From Arthrobacter sp. OV608 (GTDB lineage Bacteria > Actinomycetota > Actinomycetes > Actinomycetales > Micrococcaceae), in assembly GCA_900110595.1 (NCBI GenBank), contig FOEZ01000001.1, positions 529,766 to 593,765 of the forward strand: 64,000 nucleotides of DNA. Reading direction: 5' to 3'. Positions 1 to 8,897 of this stretch are shown in pieces. How positions within the stretch are numbered: position 1 is the stretch's first letter; each line of letters begins with the position of its first letter. The notes beneath the pieces are model-generated. The model was not told the DNA's origin, made no database searches, and saw only the letters and a program-made list of their open reading frames with translations. A program made the translations under genes and the position numbers.

Positions 1-1
1 G

Positions 2-892
2 GATGCCATCCGCGGCGTCGCGGTGAAACGCAAAGCCCAATCACAGCGGCTCACTGCCGACATCACCCGGGCCTCAGCGGAATTGGGCGCAGTATCCGGT
101 GCCGGAGAGGCGGCCGGGGTCCGGCCCGCTGCAACGACGCGCCTTGCGGACGAGCTGGCAATTGCCGCGAACGTTCCTGCTGTGGTCCGGGCCGTGAGGC
201 AGTCCTACCGGCTCGAATCGGTGAGGCGGACAGGCTGGCCCGTCACACGCTGGCTTTCCCGCTTCCGGCCGGATCCGCTGCGACGCCTTAATCTGCGCAG
301 CACGGCACCTTCTGAGCTGAACCGGACCTCGCTGCCCTCAGCCGGAGCACCGGAGCGCGCCCGGACCGATGCGGCGGTGCGGGAATTTGCCGACGCCGCC
401 AGCGCGGGCGCCCCTGGTCCGTGGCGGGCAGCTATCCGGAGCGCCGCGAGGGAAGGCAGGGAGCGGCTGCCCGATGCCCTTGACCAGGCCATCGCCGGAA
501 CCGACCTGGCCGCCAACCGAAGGTCGTGGTGGTGGGGTTTGTTCAATGTGGTGCAATGGCTGGCGCTGCTCACAGTCCTGGGCGGGCTCGGCTGGCTCGG
601 CGTCCTGGCGGCGCGTGGCTACTTCCAAATGCCAGTACCGGAAGTGCCCAGGGTGGATGGCTGGCCGGTGCCGACGCTGATGATTGCCTTGGGGGTGGTC
701 CTGGGGATCTTCCTGGCCATCACCGGCCGTTTCATTGCTGCGGCCGCGGCAAACGCCCGGGCGGCGCGGGCCAGGAAACGGCTGAACGCAGCGGTTGCCG
801 CCGTGGCCCAGGAACTCGTTGTAGAACCTGTGGAGGTTGAAGTCAGCAGGCTTTCAGCCTTCAATGCGGCACTGAAGGCGGCGGCCGGGTAG
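2..892 (+). CDS. Dynamin-like/YfjP-type GTPase, C-terminal part (5' end outside window)
   Basis: The reading frame is open to the window edge, so only the C-terminal ~296 residues are seen; the first internal start codon would be at position 23. What is visible is an Arg/Ala-rich helical region, then two membrane segments (starting near WWWGLFNVVQWLALL and VPTLMIALGVVLGIF) joined by a short loop, then a helical tail. This matches the C-terminal half of actinobacterial YfjP-like GTPases, membrane proteins whose N-terminal 50S-ribosome-binding-type G domain would lie upstream. No G1-G4 motifs are in the visible part, so the assignment rests on the two-helix membrane hairpin and the layout. It converges on the DUF1697 gene with a gap of 25 bases. 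Confidence 0.5.
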   Translation, partial: DAIRGVAVKRKAQSQRLTADITRASAELGAVSGAGEAAGVRPAATTRLADELAIAANVPAVVRAVRQSYRLESVRRTGWPVTRWLSRFRPDPLRRLNLRSTAPSELNRTSLPSAGAPERARTDAAVREFADAASAGAPGPWRAAIRSAAREGRERLPDALDQAIAGTDLAANRRSWWWGLFNVVQWLALLTVLGGLGWLGVLAARGYFQMPVPEVPRVDGWPVPTLMIALGVVLGIFLAITGRFIAAAAANARAARARKRLNAAVAAVAQELVVEPVEVEVSRLSAFNAALKAAAG

Positions 893-900
893 AAGTACGA

Positions 901-927
901 CGCCGGCCGGGAGTCAGTCAGCCGGCG
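901..927. terminator. Short inverted repeat between convergent genes
   Basis: CGCCGGC (901-907) pairs with GCCGGCG (921-927) around a 13-base loop. It lies between the convergent GTPase and DUF1697 genes and overlaps the stop of the latter. There is no T tract, so terminator function is a weak inference. Confidence 0.3.
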
Positions 928-1466
928 GCGGACAGCTCGGCAGCGGCATCCCTGACCTTGATGAGGGTGCGCAGGTTCCGTGTGGTGGTGGACGCCTTGA
1001 ACTTCGACTTGGCCGTGATTTTGCTGAAGGGGCTGTCCAGGGTTCCCCCGGCTGGGGCCAGCCAGGCCAGCGCCTCGGGGCCGAGCCGCTTTTGCTCCGC
1101 ACCCGCCAGCGCGGCGCCGGCTGCCTCAAGTTCGTCCAGCATGCCAATATCGGACGAGAGTGTGATATAAGTGTGCGTCGTCTTATCGTCATCCGGGTAG
1201 GGGCAGGCACTTACCAGTTCTGCCACCCGGGCTGCGTCCAGGACTACCACCCAGGCGTCATAGCCGAAGGTGTCCCGGAGGCATTTTTCGCACTCCCGCT
1301 TCACGGCGGCGGCGTCCTGGGTGCTGCCCAGCACCACGTTTCCGCTGGCAAGCAGGGTCCGCGCGTCCGGAAAACCGCCGGACTTGAGCGCCTCCCGGAG
1401 CTCGGCCATCTTGATGTTGATGCCGCCCACGTTGATGCCCCGAAGAAACACTGCATAGCTGCCCAT
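918..1466 (-). CDS. DUF1697 domain-containing protein
   Basis: A 182-residue cytoplasmic protein spanning the usual length of DUF1697. The family signature is the N-terminus, with YAVFLRGINVGG followed by the helix MAELREAL and the strand TLLASGNVVL; the C-terminus carries the conserved SKFKASTTTRNLRTL block. The biochemical role of the family is not established. The start is the ATG giving MGSYAVFLRGINV, which matches the family N-terminus. It is transcribed away from the IclR gene upstream on the same strand, with about 60 bases between them, so read-through from that gene is possible. Nothing unusual is seen in codon use. Confidence 0.85.
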   Translation of the reverse strand: MGSYAVFLRGINVGGINIKMAELREALKSGGFPDARTLLASGNVVLGSTQDAAAVKRECEKCLRDTFGYDAWVVVLDAARVAELVSACPYPDDDKTTHTYITLSSDIGMLDELEAAGAALAGAEQKRLGPEALAWLAPAGGTLDSPFSKITAKSKFKASTTTRNLRTLIKVRDAAAELSAAG

Positions 1467-1528
1467 GGCGAAAGCCTAGCGTCCGCAGCGCCGCTGCGAG
1501 GGCAATCCGGCGGGCAGGCGCGACTGCG

Positions 1529-2248
1529 TCAGTCGTTGTTTTTGCGGAGTGCCTCGGTAAGGATGCGGCCGGCGTTGCAGACAACTTCCGCATGCAGCCT
1601 GCCGGGCTGGCGGGTGAGCCGCTCGATGGGACCGGAAATTGAAACTGCCGCAATCACCCGGCCGGAGGGTCCGCGCACCGGTGCGGAAACTGACGCGACC
1701 CCGGGCTCGCGTTCGCCAAGGCTCTGGCCCCAGCCCCGCCGTCGTACTCCTGCCAGGACTGTAGGCGTAAAGCGGGCAGACTGCAGCCCTTCGAGCAGCC
1801 GGTCGTGGTCCTCCCAGGCGAGCAGCACCTGGGCGGCCGATCCGGCCTTCATGGACAACTGCGTGCCCACCGGAATGGTGTCGCGCAGGCCGATGGGGCG
1901 CTCGGCGGAGGCAACGCAAACGCGCCAATCGCCCTGCCGGCGGAAAATCTGGGCACTTTCGCCGGTGGCGTCACGCAGCTGCATCAGCACCGGTCCGGCG
2001 GAGGCGATCAACCTGTCCTCACCGGCAGCGGACGCCAGTTCCACCAGGCGGCTTCCCAGGACAAAGCGGCCCTGGATGTCACGGCTGACCAGCCGGTGGT
2101 GGACCAGGGCCAAAGCAAGGCGATGGACCGTGGGCCGGGCCAGGCCCGTTGCCGCCACAAGCTGCGCAAGCGTGGTGGGCCCGGCCTCAAGTGCATCGAG
2201 CACCTGGGCCGCTTTATCAATGACGCCGACTCCACTAGAATTGTCCAT
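1529..2248 (-). CDS. IclR-family regulator, NdgR/LtbR-like, divergent from leuCD
   Basis: A 239-residue regulator with an N-terminal winged helix-turn-helix (residues ~8-70, with TTLAQLVAATGLARPTVHRL as the recognition region) and a C-terminal IclR effector-binding domain (~75-235). Divergence from leuCD is the conserved actinobacterial setting of NdgR (Streptomyces) and LtbR (Corynebacterium), which control leucine biosynthesis. That role is inferred here from position and family. The ATG giving MDNSSGVGVIDKAA is chosen; an in-frame ATG seven codons upstream (end 2269) would start inside the palindrome. The very long open frame continuing upstream runs antisense to leuC and is not coding. 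Confidence 0.85.
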   Translation of the reverse strand: MDNSSGVGVIDKAAQVLDALEAGPTTLAQLVAATGLARPTVHRLALALVHHRLVSRDIQGRFVLGSRLVELASAAGEDRLIASAGPVLMQLRDATGESAQIFRRQGDWRVCVASAERPIGLRDTIPVGTQLSMKAGSAAQVLLAWEDHDRLLEGLQSARFTPTVLAGVRRRGWGQSLGEREPGVASVSAPVRGPSGRVIAAVSISGPIERLTRQPGRLHAEVVCNAGRILTEALRKNND

Positions 2249-2257
2249 GTAATGATA

Positions 2258-2286
2258 TTGCCGTCTCATTATCTGAGATGCAAATC
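2258..2286. promoter_or_regulatory. Candidate IclR-type operator/promoter between regulator and leuCD
   Basis: A perfect palindrome TCTCA-TTATC-TGAGA occupies 2264-2278, a size and shape typical of IclR-family operators. It falls between a possible -35 (TTGCCG, 2258-2263) and a weak -10 (around 2281-2286) reading toward leuC. On the other strand it contains GATAAT, a fair -10 toward the regulator gene. Binding by the adjacent regulator is an inference. Confidence 0.45.
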
Positions 2287-2359
2287 TTTCGGCTGGCGCA
2301 GTACGAAGCCGTACTGGTTCAGTGGAACTATCAGCCAACAGCAGTGAAGGGAGATGGCC

Positions 2360-3826
2360 ATGGCAAAGACATTGGCCGAGAAAGTCTGGGACGCGCACGT
2401 GGTGCGCAAAGGCGACGGCGAAGGTGCCAATGCCCAGCCCGACCTTCTTTTCATCGACCTCCACCTCGTCCATGAGGTCACGTCGCCGCAGGCGTTCGAA
2501 GGCCTGCGCCTGGCCGGACGCCCGCTGCGGCGCCCGGACCTGACCATCGCCACGGAGGACCACAACACTCCCACGCTGGACATCGACAAGCCTATCGCCG
2601 ATCTGACCAGCCGCACGCAGATCCAGACACTGCGCAACAACTGCGCCGAGTTCGGTGTGCGCCTGCACTCCCTTGGGGATGCCGAGCAGGGCATCGTCCA
2701 CGTCGTGGGTCCGCAGCTGGGCCTCACCCAGCCGGGCATGACGGTTGTCTGCGGCGACTCGCACACCTCCACCCACGGTGCCTTCGGGGCGCTGGCCATG
2801 GGCATCGGAACCTCCGAGGTGGAGCACGTGATGGCCACCCAGACGCTGTCCCTGAAGCCGTTCAAGACCATGGCTATCAATGTCGAAGGCACGCTCCGTC
2901 CGGGCGTCACCGCCAAGGACATCATCCTGGCCGTCATCGCCAAGATCGGCACCGGCGGCGGCCAGGGCTACGTCCTGGAATATCGGGGTTCCGCCATCCG
3001 CGCCCTGTCCATGGACGCCCGCATGACCATCTGCAACATGTCCATCGAAGCAGGTGCCCGCGCCGGAATGGTGGCTCCGGACGAGACCACCTACGAGTAC
3101 ATGTTGGGCCGCCCGCACGCGCCCCAGGGCGCCGACTGGGACGCCGCCGTCGAGTACTGGAACACCCTGCGGACCGACGATGACGCCACCTTCGACGTCC
3201 AGGTTGACCTGGACGCCAACACGCTGGAGCCGTTCGTCACCTGGGGCACCAACCCCGGCCAGGGCGTTTCGCTGTCCGAATCCGTGCCCTCGCCGGAGGA
3301 CTTCGGCGACGAGAACGCCAAGGCCGCCGCCGAGCGCGCCCTGCAGTACATGGGCCTCGAGGCCGGAACACCCATGAAGGACATCAGGGTGGACACCGTC
3401 TTCCTCGGCTCCTGCACCAACTCCCGGATGGAAGATCTCCGCGCAGCTGCTGACATCATCCGGGGACGCCAGAAGGACCCCAACATCCGGATGCTGGTGG
3501 TCCCGGGCTCGGCACGGGTCCGCCTGGAAGCCGAGGCCGAAGGCCTGGACAAGGTCTTCAAGGACTTCGGGGCCGAATGGCGTTTTGCCGGCTGCTCCAT
3601 GTGCCTGGGCATGAACCCTGACCAGCTGGAGGTGGGGGAGCGTTGCGCCTCCACGTCCAACCGCAACTTCGAAGGGCGCCAGGGCAAGGGCGGCCGGACC
3701 CACCTCGTGTCCCCGGTCGTAGCCGCAGCCACGGCCATCCGCGGCACCCTGAGTTCGCCGTCGGACCTTGATCCCGATCCGGTGGTTGAGCCTGTCGAAA
3801 CCCCAATCCGTACCGACGCAGCCTAG
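2360..3826 (+). CDS. leuC: 3-isopropylmalate dehydratase large subunit
   Basis: The aconitase-family subunit which, with LeuD, isomerises 2-isopropylmalate to 3-isopropylmalate in leucine synthesis. The 488 residues include the ligand region [20 protein letters not shown] (~134-153) and the three [4Fe-4S] cysteines in FLGSCTNSR and [10 protein letters not shown]. The upstream ATG at 2354 abuts the AAGGGAG sequence (2347-2353) with no spacing, so the ATG six bases further in (MAKTLAEK) is preferred. The C-terminus is odd: the last ~20 residues, including PVVEPVET, are encoded by a chromosomal repeat element rather than by conserved LeuC sequence. leuD follows after eight bases, so the two are cotranscribed. 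Confidence 0.97.
   Translation: MAKTLAEKVWDAHVVRKGDGEGANAQPDLLFIDLHLVHEVTSPQAFEGLRLAGRPLRRPDLTIATEDHNTPTLDIDKPIADLTSRTQIQTLRNNCAEFGVRLHSLGDAEQGIVHVVGPQLGLTQPGMTVVCGDSHTSTHGAFGALAMGIGTSEVEHVMATQTLSLKPFKTMAINVEGTLRPGVTAKDIILAVIAKIGTGGGQGYVLEYRGSAIRALSMDARMTICNMSIEAGARAGMVAPDETTYEYMLGRPHAPQGADWDAAVEYWNTLRTDDDATFDVQVDLDANTLEPFVTWGTNPGQGVSLSESVPSPEDFGDENAKAAAERALQYMGLEAGTPMKDIRVDTVFLGSCTNSRMEDLRAAADIIRGRQKDPNIRMLVVPGSARVRLEAEAEGLDKVFKDFGAEWRFAGCSMCLGMNPDQLEVGERCASTSNRNFEGRQGKGGRTHLVSPVVAAATAIRGTLSSPSDLDPDPVVEPVETPIRTDAA
3779..3802 (+). repeat. Arthrobacter-type interspersed repeat inside the leuC 3' end
   Basis: Contains GGTTGAGCCTGTCGAAACC preceded by CCGGT. The same element, with one base different (CTTGTCG for CCTGTCG), occurs after ddl at 8919-8945. 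Here it is read in frame as PVVEPVET in the LeuC tail. Confidence 0.7.
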
Positions 3827-3834
3827 GACACGCC

Positions 3835-4437
3835 ATGGAAAAGTTCACCACCCACACCGGAATCGGCGTCCCGCTGCGCCAGAGCAACGTGGACACGGAC
3901 CAGATCATCCCCGCTGTCTACCTCAAGCGCATCACCCGCACAGGCTTTGAGGACGCCCTGTTTTCCGCGTGGCGCAAGGACCCGTCCTTCATTCTGAACC
4001 AGGAACCGTTCAACGCGGGCTCCGTGTTGGTGGCGGGCCCCGACTTCGGCACCGGCTCCTCCCGGGAACACGCGGTCTGGGCGCTGAAGGACTACGGCTT
4101 CAAAACTGTGCTCTCGTCCCGGTTCGCCGATATCTTCCGCGGCAACTCCGGCAAGCAGGGGCTGCTCGCAGCCCAGGTGGCGCAGGACGATATCGAACTG
4201 ATCTGGAAGGAGCTCGAGAACGCTCCCGGTACCCCGGTCACCGTGGACCTCGTCTCCAAGACGGTGGTGTGCGGCAACATCGTCGCGCCCTTCGATATCG
4301 ACGACTACACGCGCTGGCGCCTGCTCGAAGGCCTGGACGATATCGGGCTGACTCTCCAGCACGAGGCGGACATCACTGCCTACGAGGCCACGCGCCCGGC
4401 CTTCCTCCCGAAAACCCTGCCGGCACGCCTCTCCTGA
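3835..4437 (+). CDS. leuD: 3-isopropylmalate dehydratase small subunit
   Basis: The swivel-domain partner of LeuC; together they form the isopropylmalate isomerase. The 200 residues match the family length. Diagnostic blocks are the N-terminal substrate loop ([21 protein letters not shown]) and the [17 protein letters not shown] motif near residues 67-83. The ATG lies eight bases after the leuC stop. No further leucine gene follows: a GC-rich hairpin sits 25 bases downstream and murA then has its own promoter candidate, so leuCD is probably a two-gene operon under the divergent IclR protein. Confidence 0.97.
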   Translation: MEKFTTHTGIGVPLRQSNVDTDQIIPAVYLKRITRTGFEDALFSAWRKDPSFILNQEPFNAGSVLVAGPDFGTGSSREHAVWALKDYGFKTVLSSRFADIFRGNSGKQGLLAAQVAQDDIELIWKELENAPGTPVTVDLVSKTVVCGNIVAPFDIDDYTRWRLLEGLDDIGLTLQHEADITAYEATRPAFLPKTLPARLS

Positions 4438-4462
4438 GCGGCCGGAAGTACCTCTGACCGTG

Positions 4463-4494
4463 CGACGGCGGCCCGCCACGCCCTGCCGCCGTCG
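4463..4494 (+). terminator. GC-rich hairpin after leuD
   Basis: CGACGGCGGC (4463-4472) is perfectly complementary to GCCGCCGTCG (4485-4494) with a 12-base loop. It lies 25 bases after the leuD stop. There is no run of T, as is common for actinobacterial terminators. Confidence 0.5.
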
Positions 4495-4503
4495 CCCGCG
4501 TAT

Positions 4504-4532
4504 TTCGGTTCGGTAACGCGACCTCCTATGCT
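4504..4532 (+). promoter_or_regulatory. Candidate promoter of murA
   Basis: TTCGGT-N17-TATGCT. The predicted start point lies about 45 bases upstream of the murA ATG, leaving room for GAGGAAA (4573-4579) as ribosome binding site. Confidence 0.4.
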
Positions 4533-4586
4533 TGGTTGGAGCCTTTGCAAGGTTTTGTGGGCTAGTTATCGTGAGGAAACCGGTAT

Positions 4587-5912
4587 ATGAGTAGTGTTCT
4601 GACAATCCGTGGCGGAGTCCCGCTGACGGGCCGCGTGAGCGTCCGGGGAGCGAAAAACCTCGTTCCCAAGGCGATGGTGGCAGCGTTGCTGGGCAACGAG
4701 CCGTCCGTATTGCGGAACGTGCCGGAGATCAAGGATGTGGAGGTCGTCACCTCCCTCCTTCAGCTCCACGGCGTGACGGTCGTCAAGGACCCGGTCAACG
4801 GGGACCTGACGTTGGACCCGAAGGCTGCCAAGACGGCGCCAAGCACCGCAATTGACGCCCACGCCGGCGACTCCCGGATTCCCATCCTGCTGTGCGGCCC
4901 CCTGATCCACGCCATCGGGGAAGCGTTCATTCCCGACCTGGGCGGCTGCAAGATCGGCGACCGTCCCATCGACTACCACCTTGATGTGCTGCGCCAGTTC
5001 GGTGCCGTGGTGGAGAAGCGGCCGGGCGGCATCCACATCTCCGCCCCCAAAGGCCTGCACGGCGCCAAGATTTCCCTGCCCTATCCGTCCGTCGGGGCCA
5101 CGGAGCAGGTGCTGCTGAGCGCCACCCGCGCGGAGGGCATCACTGAACTCTCCGGAGCGGCAACGGAACCGGAAATCATCGACCTGATTGCCGTGCTGCA
5201 GAAGATGGGCGCCATCATCAGCGTCCAGACCGACCGCACCATCCGCATCGAAGGCGTCCGCGACCTCGGCGGCTACAACCACCGGGCGCTCTCGGACCGC
5301 AACGAATCGGCGTCGTGGGCATCTGCGGCGCTGGTGACCAAGGGTGACATCTTCGTTGAGGGCGCCTCCCAGCGCGACATGATGACGTTCCTGAACACCT
5401 ACCGCAAGGTAGGCGGCGGCATGGACATCGGCGAGGACGGCATCCGCTTCTACCACAAGGGTGGAAAGCTCAACCCCCTGGTCCTGGAAACGGACGTGCA
5501 CCCCGGTTTTATGACTGACTGGCAGCAGCCGCTGGTGGTGGCGCTGACCCAGGCTGAAGGTGTTTCGATCGTCCACGAGACCGTGTACGAAAACCGCTTC
5601 GGCTTCACCGATGCACTGATCCGGATGGGCGCCAGCATCCAGGTGCACCGTGAGTGCCTGGGCAGCGTGCCCTGCCGGTTCGGCCAGCGGAACTTCCTGC
5701 ATTCGGCAGTCATTTCCGGGCCCACCCAGCTCAAGGGAACCGACATCGACGTGCCGGACCTCCGCGGCGGCTTCAGCCACCTGATCGCGGCCCTCGCCGC
5801 AACGGGAACATCCCGGGTGACCGGCATCGACATCATCAACCGGGGCTACGAGCGCTTCACCGAAAAGCTTGCCGGGCTGGGTGCCGACTTCGACATCACC
5901 CCCACAAAGTAG
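4587..5912 (+). CDS. murA: UDP-N-acetylglucosamine 1-carboxyvinyltransferase
   Basis: Catalyses the first committed step of peptidoglycan synthesis, transferring enolpyruvate from PEP to UDP-GlcNAc in the cytoplasm. The 441 residues cover the whole two-lobed EPSP-synthase fold. The catalytic pair K23-N24 is in GAKNLVPK and the PEP-binding cysteine, C121, is in DLGGCKIGDRP; the Cys form is the fosfomycin-sensitive type. GAGGAAA is seven bases before the ATG. The position after leuCD, away from the atp operon, is typical of one of two MurA paralogues in actinobacteria (known from family context), so a second copy may exist elsewhere in this genome. plsC follows after about ten bases. Confidence 0.93.
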   Translation: MSSVLTIRGGVPLTGRVSVRGAKNLVPKAMVAALLGNEPSVLRNVPEIKDVEVVTSLLQLHGVTVVKDPVNGDLTLDPKAAKTAPSTAIDAHAGDSRIPILLCGPLIHAIGEAFIPDLGGCKIGDRPIDYHLDVLRQFGAVVEKRPGGIHISAPKGLHGAKISLPYPSVGATEQVLLSATRAEGITELSGAATEPEIIDLIAVLQKMGAIISVQTDRTIRIEGVRDLGGYNHRALSDRNESASWASAALVTKGDIFVEGASQRDMMTFLNTYRKVGGGMDIGEDGIRFYHKGGKLNPLVLETDVHPGFMTDWQQPLVVALTQAEGVSIVHETVYENRFGFTDALIRMGASIQVHRECLGSVPCRFGQRNFLHSAVISGPTQLKGTDIDVPDLRGGFSHLIAALAATGTSRVTGIDIINRGYERFTEKLAGLGADFDITPTK

Positions 5913-5922
5913 CGGAACCGAC

Positions 5923-6699
5923 GTGAAAGAGTCTGCGAAAAGCAGGGCCACCTTTATGTTCATTGCCGGCATTGTCCGGCCCTTGATGAACGCCATGATG
6001 AGCAAGGAGTGGGAGGGGACGGAGAAGCTTCCCGCCGGCGGGTTCATCGCGGCCCCCAACCACTGCACCGAAATTGATCCGCTGGTAGTGGGCCACATGC
6101 TGTACAACCAGAAGCGTGCCCCGCACTTCCTTGCCAAAGCGGGCCTCTTCAAGGTTCCCGCCTTTGGTTGGCTGCTGCATGCCACCAAGCAGGTCCCCGT
6201 GGAGCGTTCGACGGCGGGAGCGAACCGCTCGCTGCAGGTCGCACAGGAGATTGTCGCCGAGGGCGGGGCCATCATAATCTATCCGGAGGGCACCCTCACG
6301 CGTGACCCGGACCTGTGGCCGATGAAGGGCCATACCGGCGCGGCGCGGCTGGCCCTTGAGGGCGGCATTCCCGTGGTTCCGATCGCACACTGGGGCGCGC
6401 ATGAGGTGTTTCCGCGGTACGGCAAGAGGTTCCACCTCTTCCCGCGCAAGCGGTCCCGTGTTGTAGTGGGCGATCCTGTGGACCTCAGCGCCTTCTCCGG
6501 CCGTCCCCTGGACAAGGCCACGCTGGCCGGAGCAACCGACGCCATCATGGACGCCATCACCGGCCTCCTTGCGGAGCTCAGGGGAGAGCAGCCCCCGGCG
6601 GTGCGTTGGGATCCGGCAAAGCAGCAGCAGTCCAAGCACGGGCGTTTCGTGGAGCGCGGCCAGGGCCAGACCGGGGAACGGACGCCCGGTGATTCCTGA
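5923..6699 (+). CDS. plsC: 1-acyl-sn-glycerol-3-phosphate acyltransferase family protein
   Basis: An acyltransferase that esterifies lysophosphatidate (or a related acceptor) at the inner membrane face. The catalytic HX4D box is NHCTEID (~47-53) and the acceptor-binding box is YPEGTLTR (~125-132), both in the usual spacing for PlsC. The 258 residues end in a charged Gln/Lys/Arg-rich tail. The GTG giving VKESAKSRATFMF is chosen because the upstream ATG would overlap murA by 44 bases and adds a non-conserved leader. It overlaps the next gene, gpsA, by 11 bases; the pairing supplies glycerol-3-phosphate and its acylation from one transcript, though this is inferred from order. Confidence 0.85.
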   Translation: MKESAKSRATFMFIAGIVRPLMNAMMSKEWEGTEKLPAGGFIAAPNHCTEIDPLVVGHMLYNQKRAPHFLAKAGLFKVPAFGWLLHATKQVPVERSTAGANRSLQVAQEIVAEGGAIIIYPEGTLTRDPDLWPMKGHTGAARLALEGGIPVVPIAHWGAHEVFPRYGKRFHLFPRKRSRVVVGDPVDLSAFSGRPLDKATLAGATDAIMDAITGLLAELRGEQPPAVRWDPAKQQQSKHGRFVERGQGQTGERTPGDS

Positions 6700-7741
6700 G
6701 GGGACACAGGGCGGGTCGGCCCGCTCTGTTGCCGTGCTTGGGGCCGGCTCCTGGGGAACCACGTTTGCGAAGATCCTGGCCGATGCCGCCACCGCCGCCG
6801 GTGAGCCCCGCGCCATCCGGTTGTGGGGCCGGCGCACCGAAGTGGTGGAGGAAATTAACACCTTCCACCGCAACAGCCAATACCTGAAGGACATTGCCCT
6901 CCCGGAGAGCATTACCGCTTCCACTGAGGTCCCTGAGGTGCTGGCCGGCGCCGATCTGGTGATATTGGCTGTGCCGGCCCAGTCCCTCCGGCCGCAATTG
7001 CGCGGATGGAAGGACATGATCGCCCCCGGTGCCATGGTGGTTTCACTGATGAAGGGGCTGGAACTGGGCACCGATGCCCGGATGAGCGAGGTCATCAGTG
7101 AGGAACTCGGCGTTCCAACGGAACGCATCGCCGTCGTTTCCGGTCCCAACCTGGCCATGGAGATCGCCCGCGAGGAACCTACCGCATCCGTGGTGGCCTG
7201 CACTGATTCCGCTGCTGCCGGCTGGATAGCCCGCAGCTGCACGGCACCATACTTCCGGCCGTACACCACCTCGGACATCGTGGGTGTGGAAATCGGCGGC
7301 ATCGTTAAGAACGTCATCGCGCTGGCAGTAGGTATTTGCGAGGGCCGGCAAATGGGGGACAATACCAAGGCTTCCGTTATTACCCGCGGCCTCGCCGAAA
7401 CATCCCGCCTGGCGTTGGCGCTGGGCGGGGACGCGAAAACCATGGCGGGTCTGGCTGGCCTGGGTGACCTGGTGGCCACATGCTCTTCTCCGCTGTCGAG
7501 GAACCATACCGCCGGGCGGCTGCTGGGCCAGGGCCTGACGCTGGAGGAAGTAGGCCAGAAGATGACCCAAACCGCCGAAGGCATTAAATCCGGCCAGGCC
7601 GTCCACGAACTCGCGGCAAAGCTCGGGGTCGAGATGCCCATCACGGCCGCCGTCGTCGCCGTGCTGGCAGGCAAGCTGTCCGTTGACCAACTGGGGCCTG
7701 TCCTGCTGGCCCGGGAACTGAAACCTGAAGGCGATTACTGA
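6689..7741 (+). CDS. gpsA: NAD(P)-dependent glycerol-3-phosphate dehydrogenase
   Basis: Reduces dihydroxyacetone phosphate to sn-glycerol-3-phosphate for phospholipid synthesis. The N-terminal Rossmann fold starts with VAVLGAGSWGTTFAKIL, the substrate region has SLMKGLE and SGPNLAMEIA, and the C-terminal catalytic domain has GGIVKNVIALAVGICEG with the catalytic lysine and GLAGLGDLVATC. Length is 350 residues from the GTG at 6689, as expected for the family. The open frame upstream of that GTG lies inside plsC and is not conserved. The 11-base overlap with plsC suggests translational coupling; ddl begins two bases after its stop. Confidence 0.93.
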   Translation: MIPEGTQGGSARSVAVLGAGSWGTTFAKILADAATAAGEPRAIRLWGRRTEVVEEINTFHRNSQYLKDIALPESITASTEVPEVLAGADLVILAVPAQSLRPQLRGWKDMIAPGAMVVSLMKGLELGTDARMSEVISEELGVPTERIAVVSGPNLAMEIAREEPTASVVACTDSAAAGWIARSCTAPYFRPYTTSDIVGVEIGGIVKNVIALAVGICEGRQMGDNTKASVITRGLAETSRLALALGGDAKTMAGLAGLGDLVATCSSPLSRNHTAGRLLGQGLTLEEVGQKMTQTAEGIKSGQAVHELAAKLGVEMPITAAVVAVLAGKLSVDQLGPVLLARELKPEGDY

Positions 7742-7743
7742 CC

Positions 7744-8892
7744 ATGTCCCACCACAATCTCACCGCATCAGAACCGGCCCGCGGGGCAAAGCCCCGGGTG
7801 GCGGTATTGTTCGGCGGACGGTCCAGCGAGCATGCCGTGAGCTGCGTTACCGCCGCCGGTGTCCTTGGTGCCATTAACAGGGACAAGTACGAGGTGATCC
7901 CGATCGGAATCGCCAAGACGGGGCAGTGGGTCCTTGCCGCCGAGGACACCGCCCAGTGGTCCCTCTCCGCATCCTCGCTGCCTGAGGTGGTCCCGTCACA
8001 GAAGACGGTGACGCTGGCCGAGATCGGCGGCGAACACCAGCTGATCGTGGCTTCCCCGAACGAGGTTCCGCAGGAGCTCGGCACCGTGGATGTGGTGTTC
8101 CCGCTGCTGCACGGCCCGTTCGGCGAGGACGGTACCATCCAGGGGCTCCTGGAACTCTCGGACACGAGGTACGTCGGAGCCGGCGTCCTGGCTTCCGCTG
8201 TGGGGATGGACAAGCACTACATGAAGGTGGTCTTTGAAGCGGCCGGCCTTCAGGTAGGCCCCTACATTGCCGTGACCGACAGGCAGTGGCGCAAGGACGC
8301 GGAGTCCGTACGGAAGCAGGTGGACCGCCTCGGGTTCCCCGTCTTCGTCAAGCCCGCCAGGGCCGGATCCTCGATGGGTATTTCCAAGGTGGACTCGCTG
8401 GATGAGCTGGACGCTGCCATTGAGGAAGCACGGCTGCACGACCTCAAACTCGTCATTGAGGCGGGAATTGTGGGCCGCGAGATTGAATGCGCAGTGCTCG
8501 AAGGCAGGGGGACCGATGCCCCCCGCACCTCCATGCCCGGCGAGATCTCCGTGGCAGGCGGCACGCACGAGTTCTACGACTTCAACGCGAAGTATGTCGA
8601 GGACGACGCCGCAGCGCTCAGCTGCCCCGCGGACCTGCCCGAGGATGCCATTACCAGGGTGCGTGAACTCTCGGCGGCTGCCTTTGATGCCGTGGGTGCA
8701 GAGGGATTGAGCCGGGTGGACTTCTTCTACACACCGGACGGCCAGCTGATCATCAACGAGATCAACACCATGCCGGGCTTCACCCCCAAGAGCATGTACC
8801 CGCAGATGTGGGCCGCCTCCGGCCTGGGCTACGCCGACCTGATCGACGAACTCATCCACCTGGCACTGAACCGCAAAACCGGACTCCGCTGA
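7744..8892 (+). CDS. ddl: D-alanine--D-alanine ligase
   Basis: An ATP-grasp enzyme that makes D-Ala-D-Ala for the peptidoglycan stem peptide. The 382-residue protein shows VLFGGRSSEHAVSCVTA near the N-terminus, PLLHGPFGEDGTIQG (~118-132), the ATP-grasp strand FPVFVKPARAGSSMGI, and the C-terminal metal/substrate loop IINEINTMPGFT. The serine in SSEHAVS and the NEINTMPGFT block are the usual catalytic sites. It is the last gene of a tightly packed murA-plsC-gpsA-ddl run joining wall and lipid precursors. Two copies of a repeat element fill the short gap before the convergent lipoprotein gene. Confidence 0.96.
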   Translation: MSHHNLTASEPARGAKPRVAVLFGGRSSEHAVSCVTAAGVLGAINRDKYEVIPIGIAKTGQWVLAAEDTAQWSLSASSLPEVVPSQKTVTLAEIGGEHQLIVASPNEVPQELGTVDVVFPLLHGPFGEDGTIQGLLELSDTRYVGAGVLASAVGMDKHYMKVVFEAAGLQVGPYIAVTDRQWRKDAESVRKQVDRLGFPVFVKPARAGSSMGISKVDSLDELDAAIEEARLHDLKLVIEAGIVGREIECAVLEGRGTDAPRTSMPGEISVAGGTHEFYDFNAKYVEDDAAALSCPADLPEDAITRVRELSAAAFDAVGAEGLSRVDFFYTPDGQLIINEINTMPGFTPKSMYPQMWAASGLGYADLIDELIHLALNRKTGLR

Positions 8893-8897
8893 CCCCG

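Noticed and set aside
1529-3703. 724-codon minus-strand frame across leuC
   Set aside because: Only its last ~239 codons are the IclR gene; the rest is antisense to leuC with no family resemblance, a product of high GC at third positions.
4566-6275. 569-codon minus-strand frame opposite murA and plsC
   Set aside because: Shadow of two well-supported genes on the plus strand.
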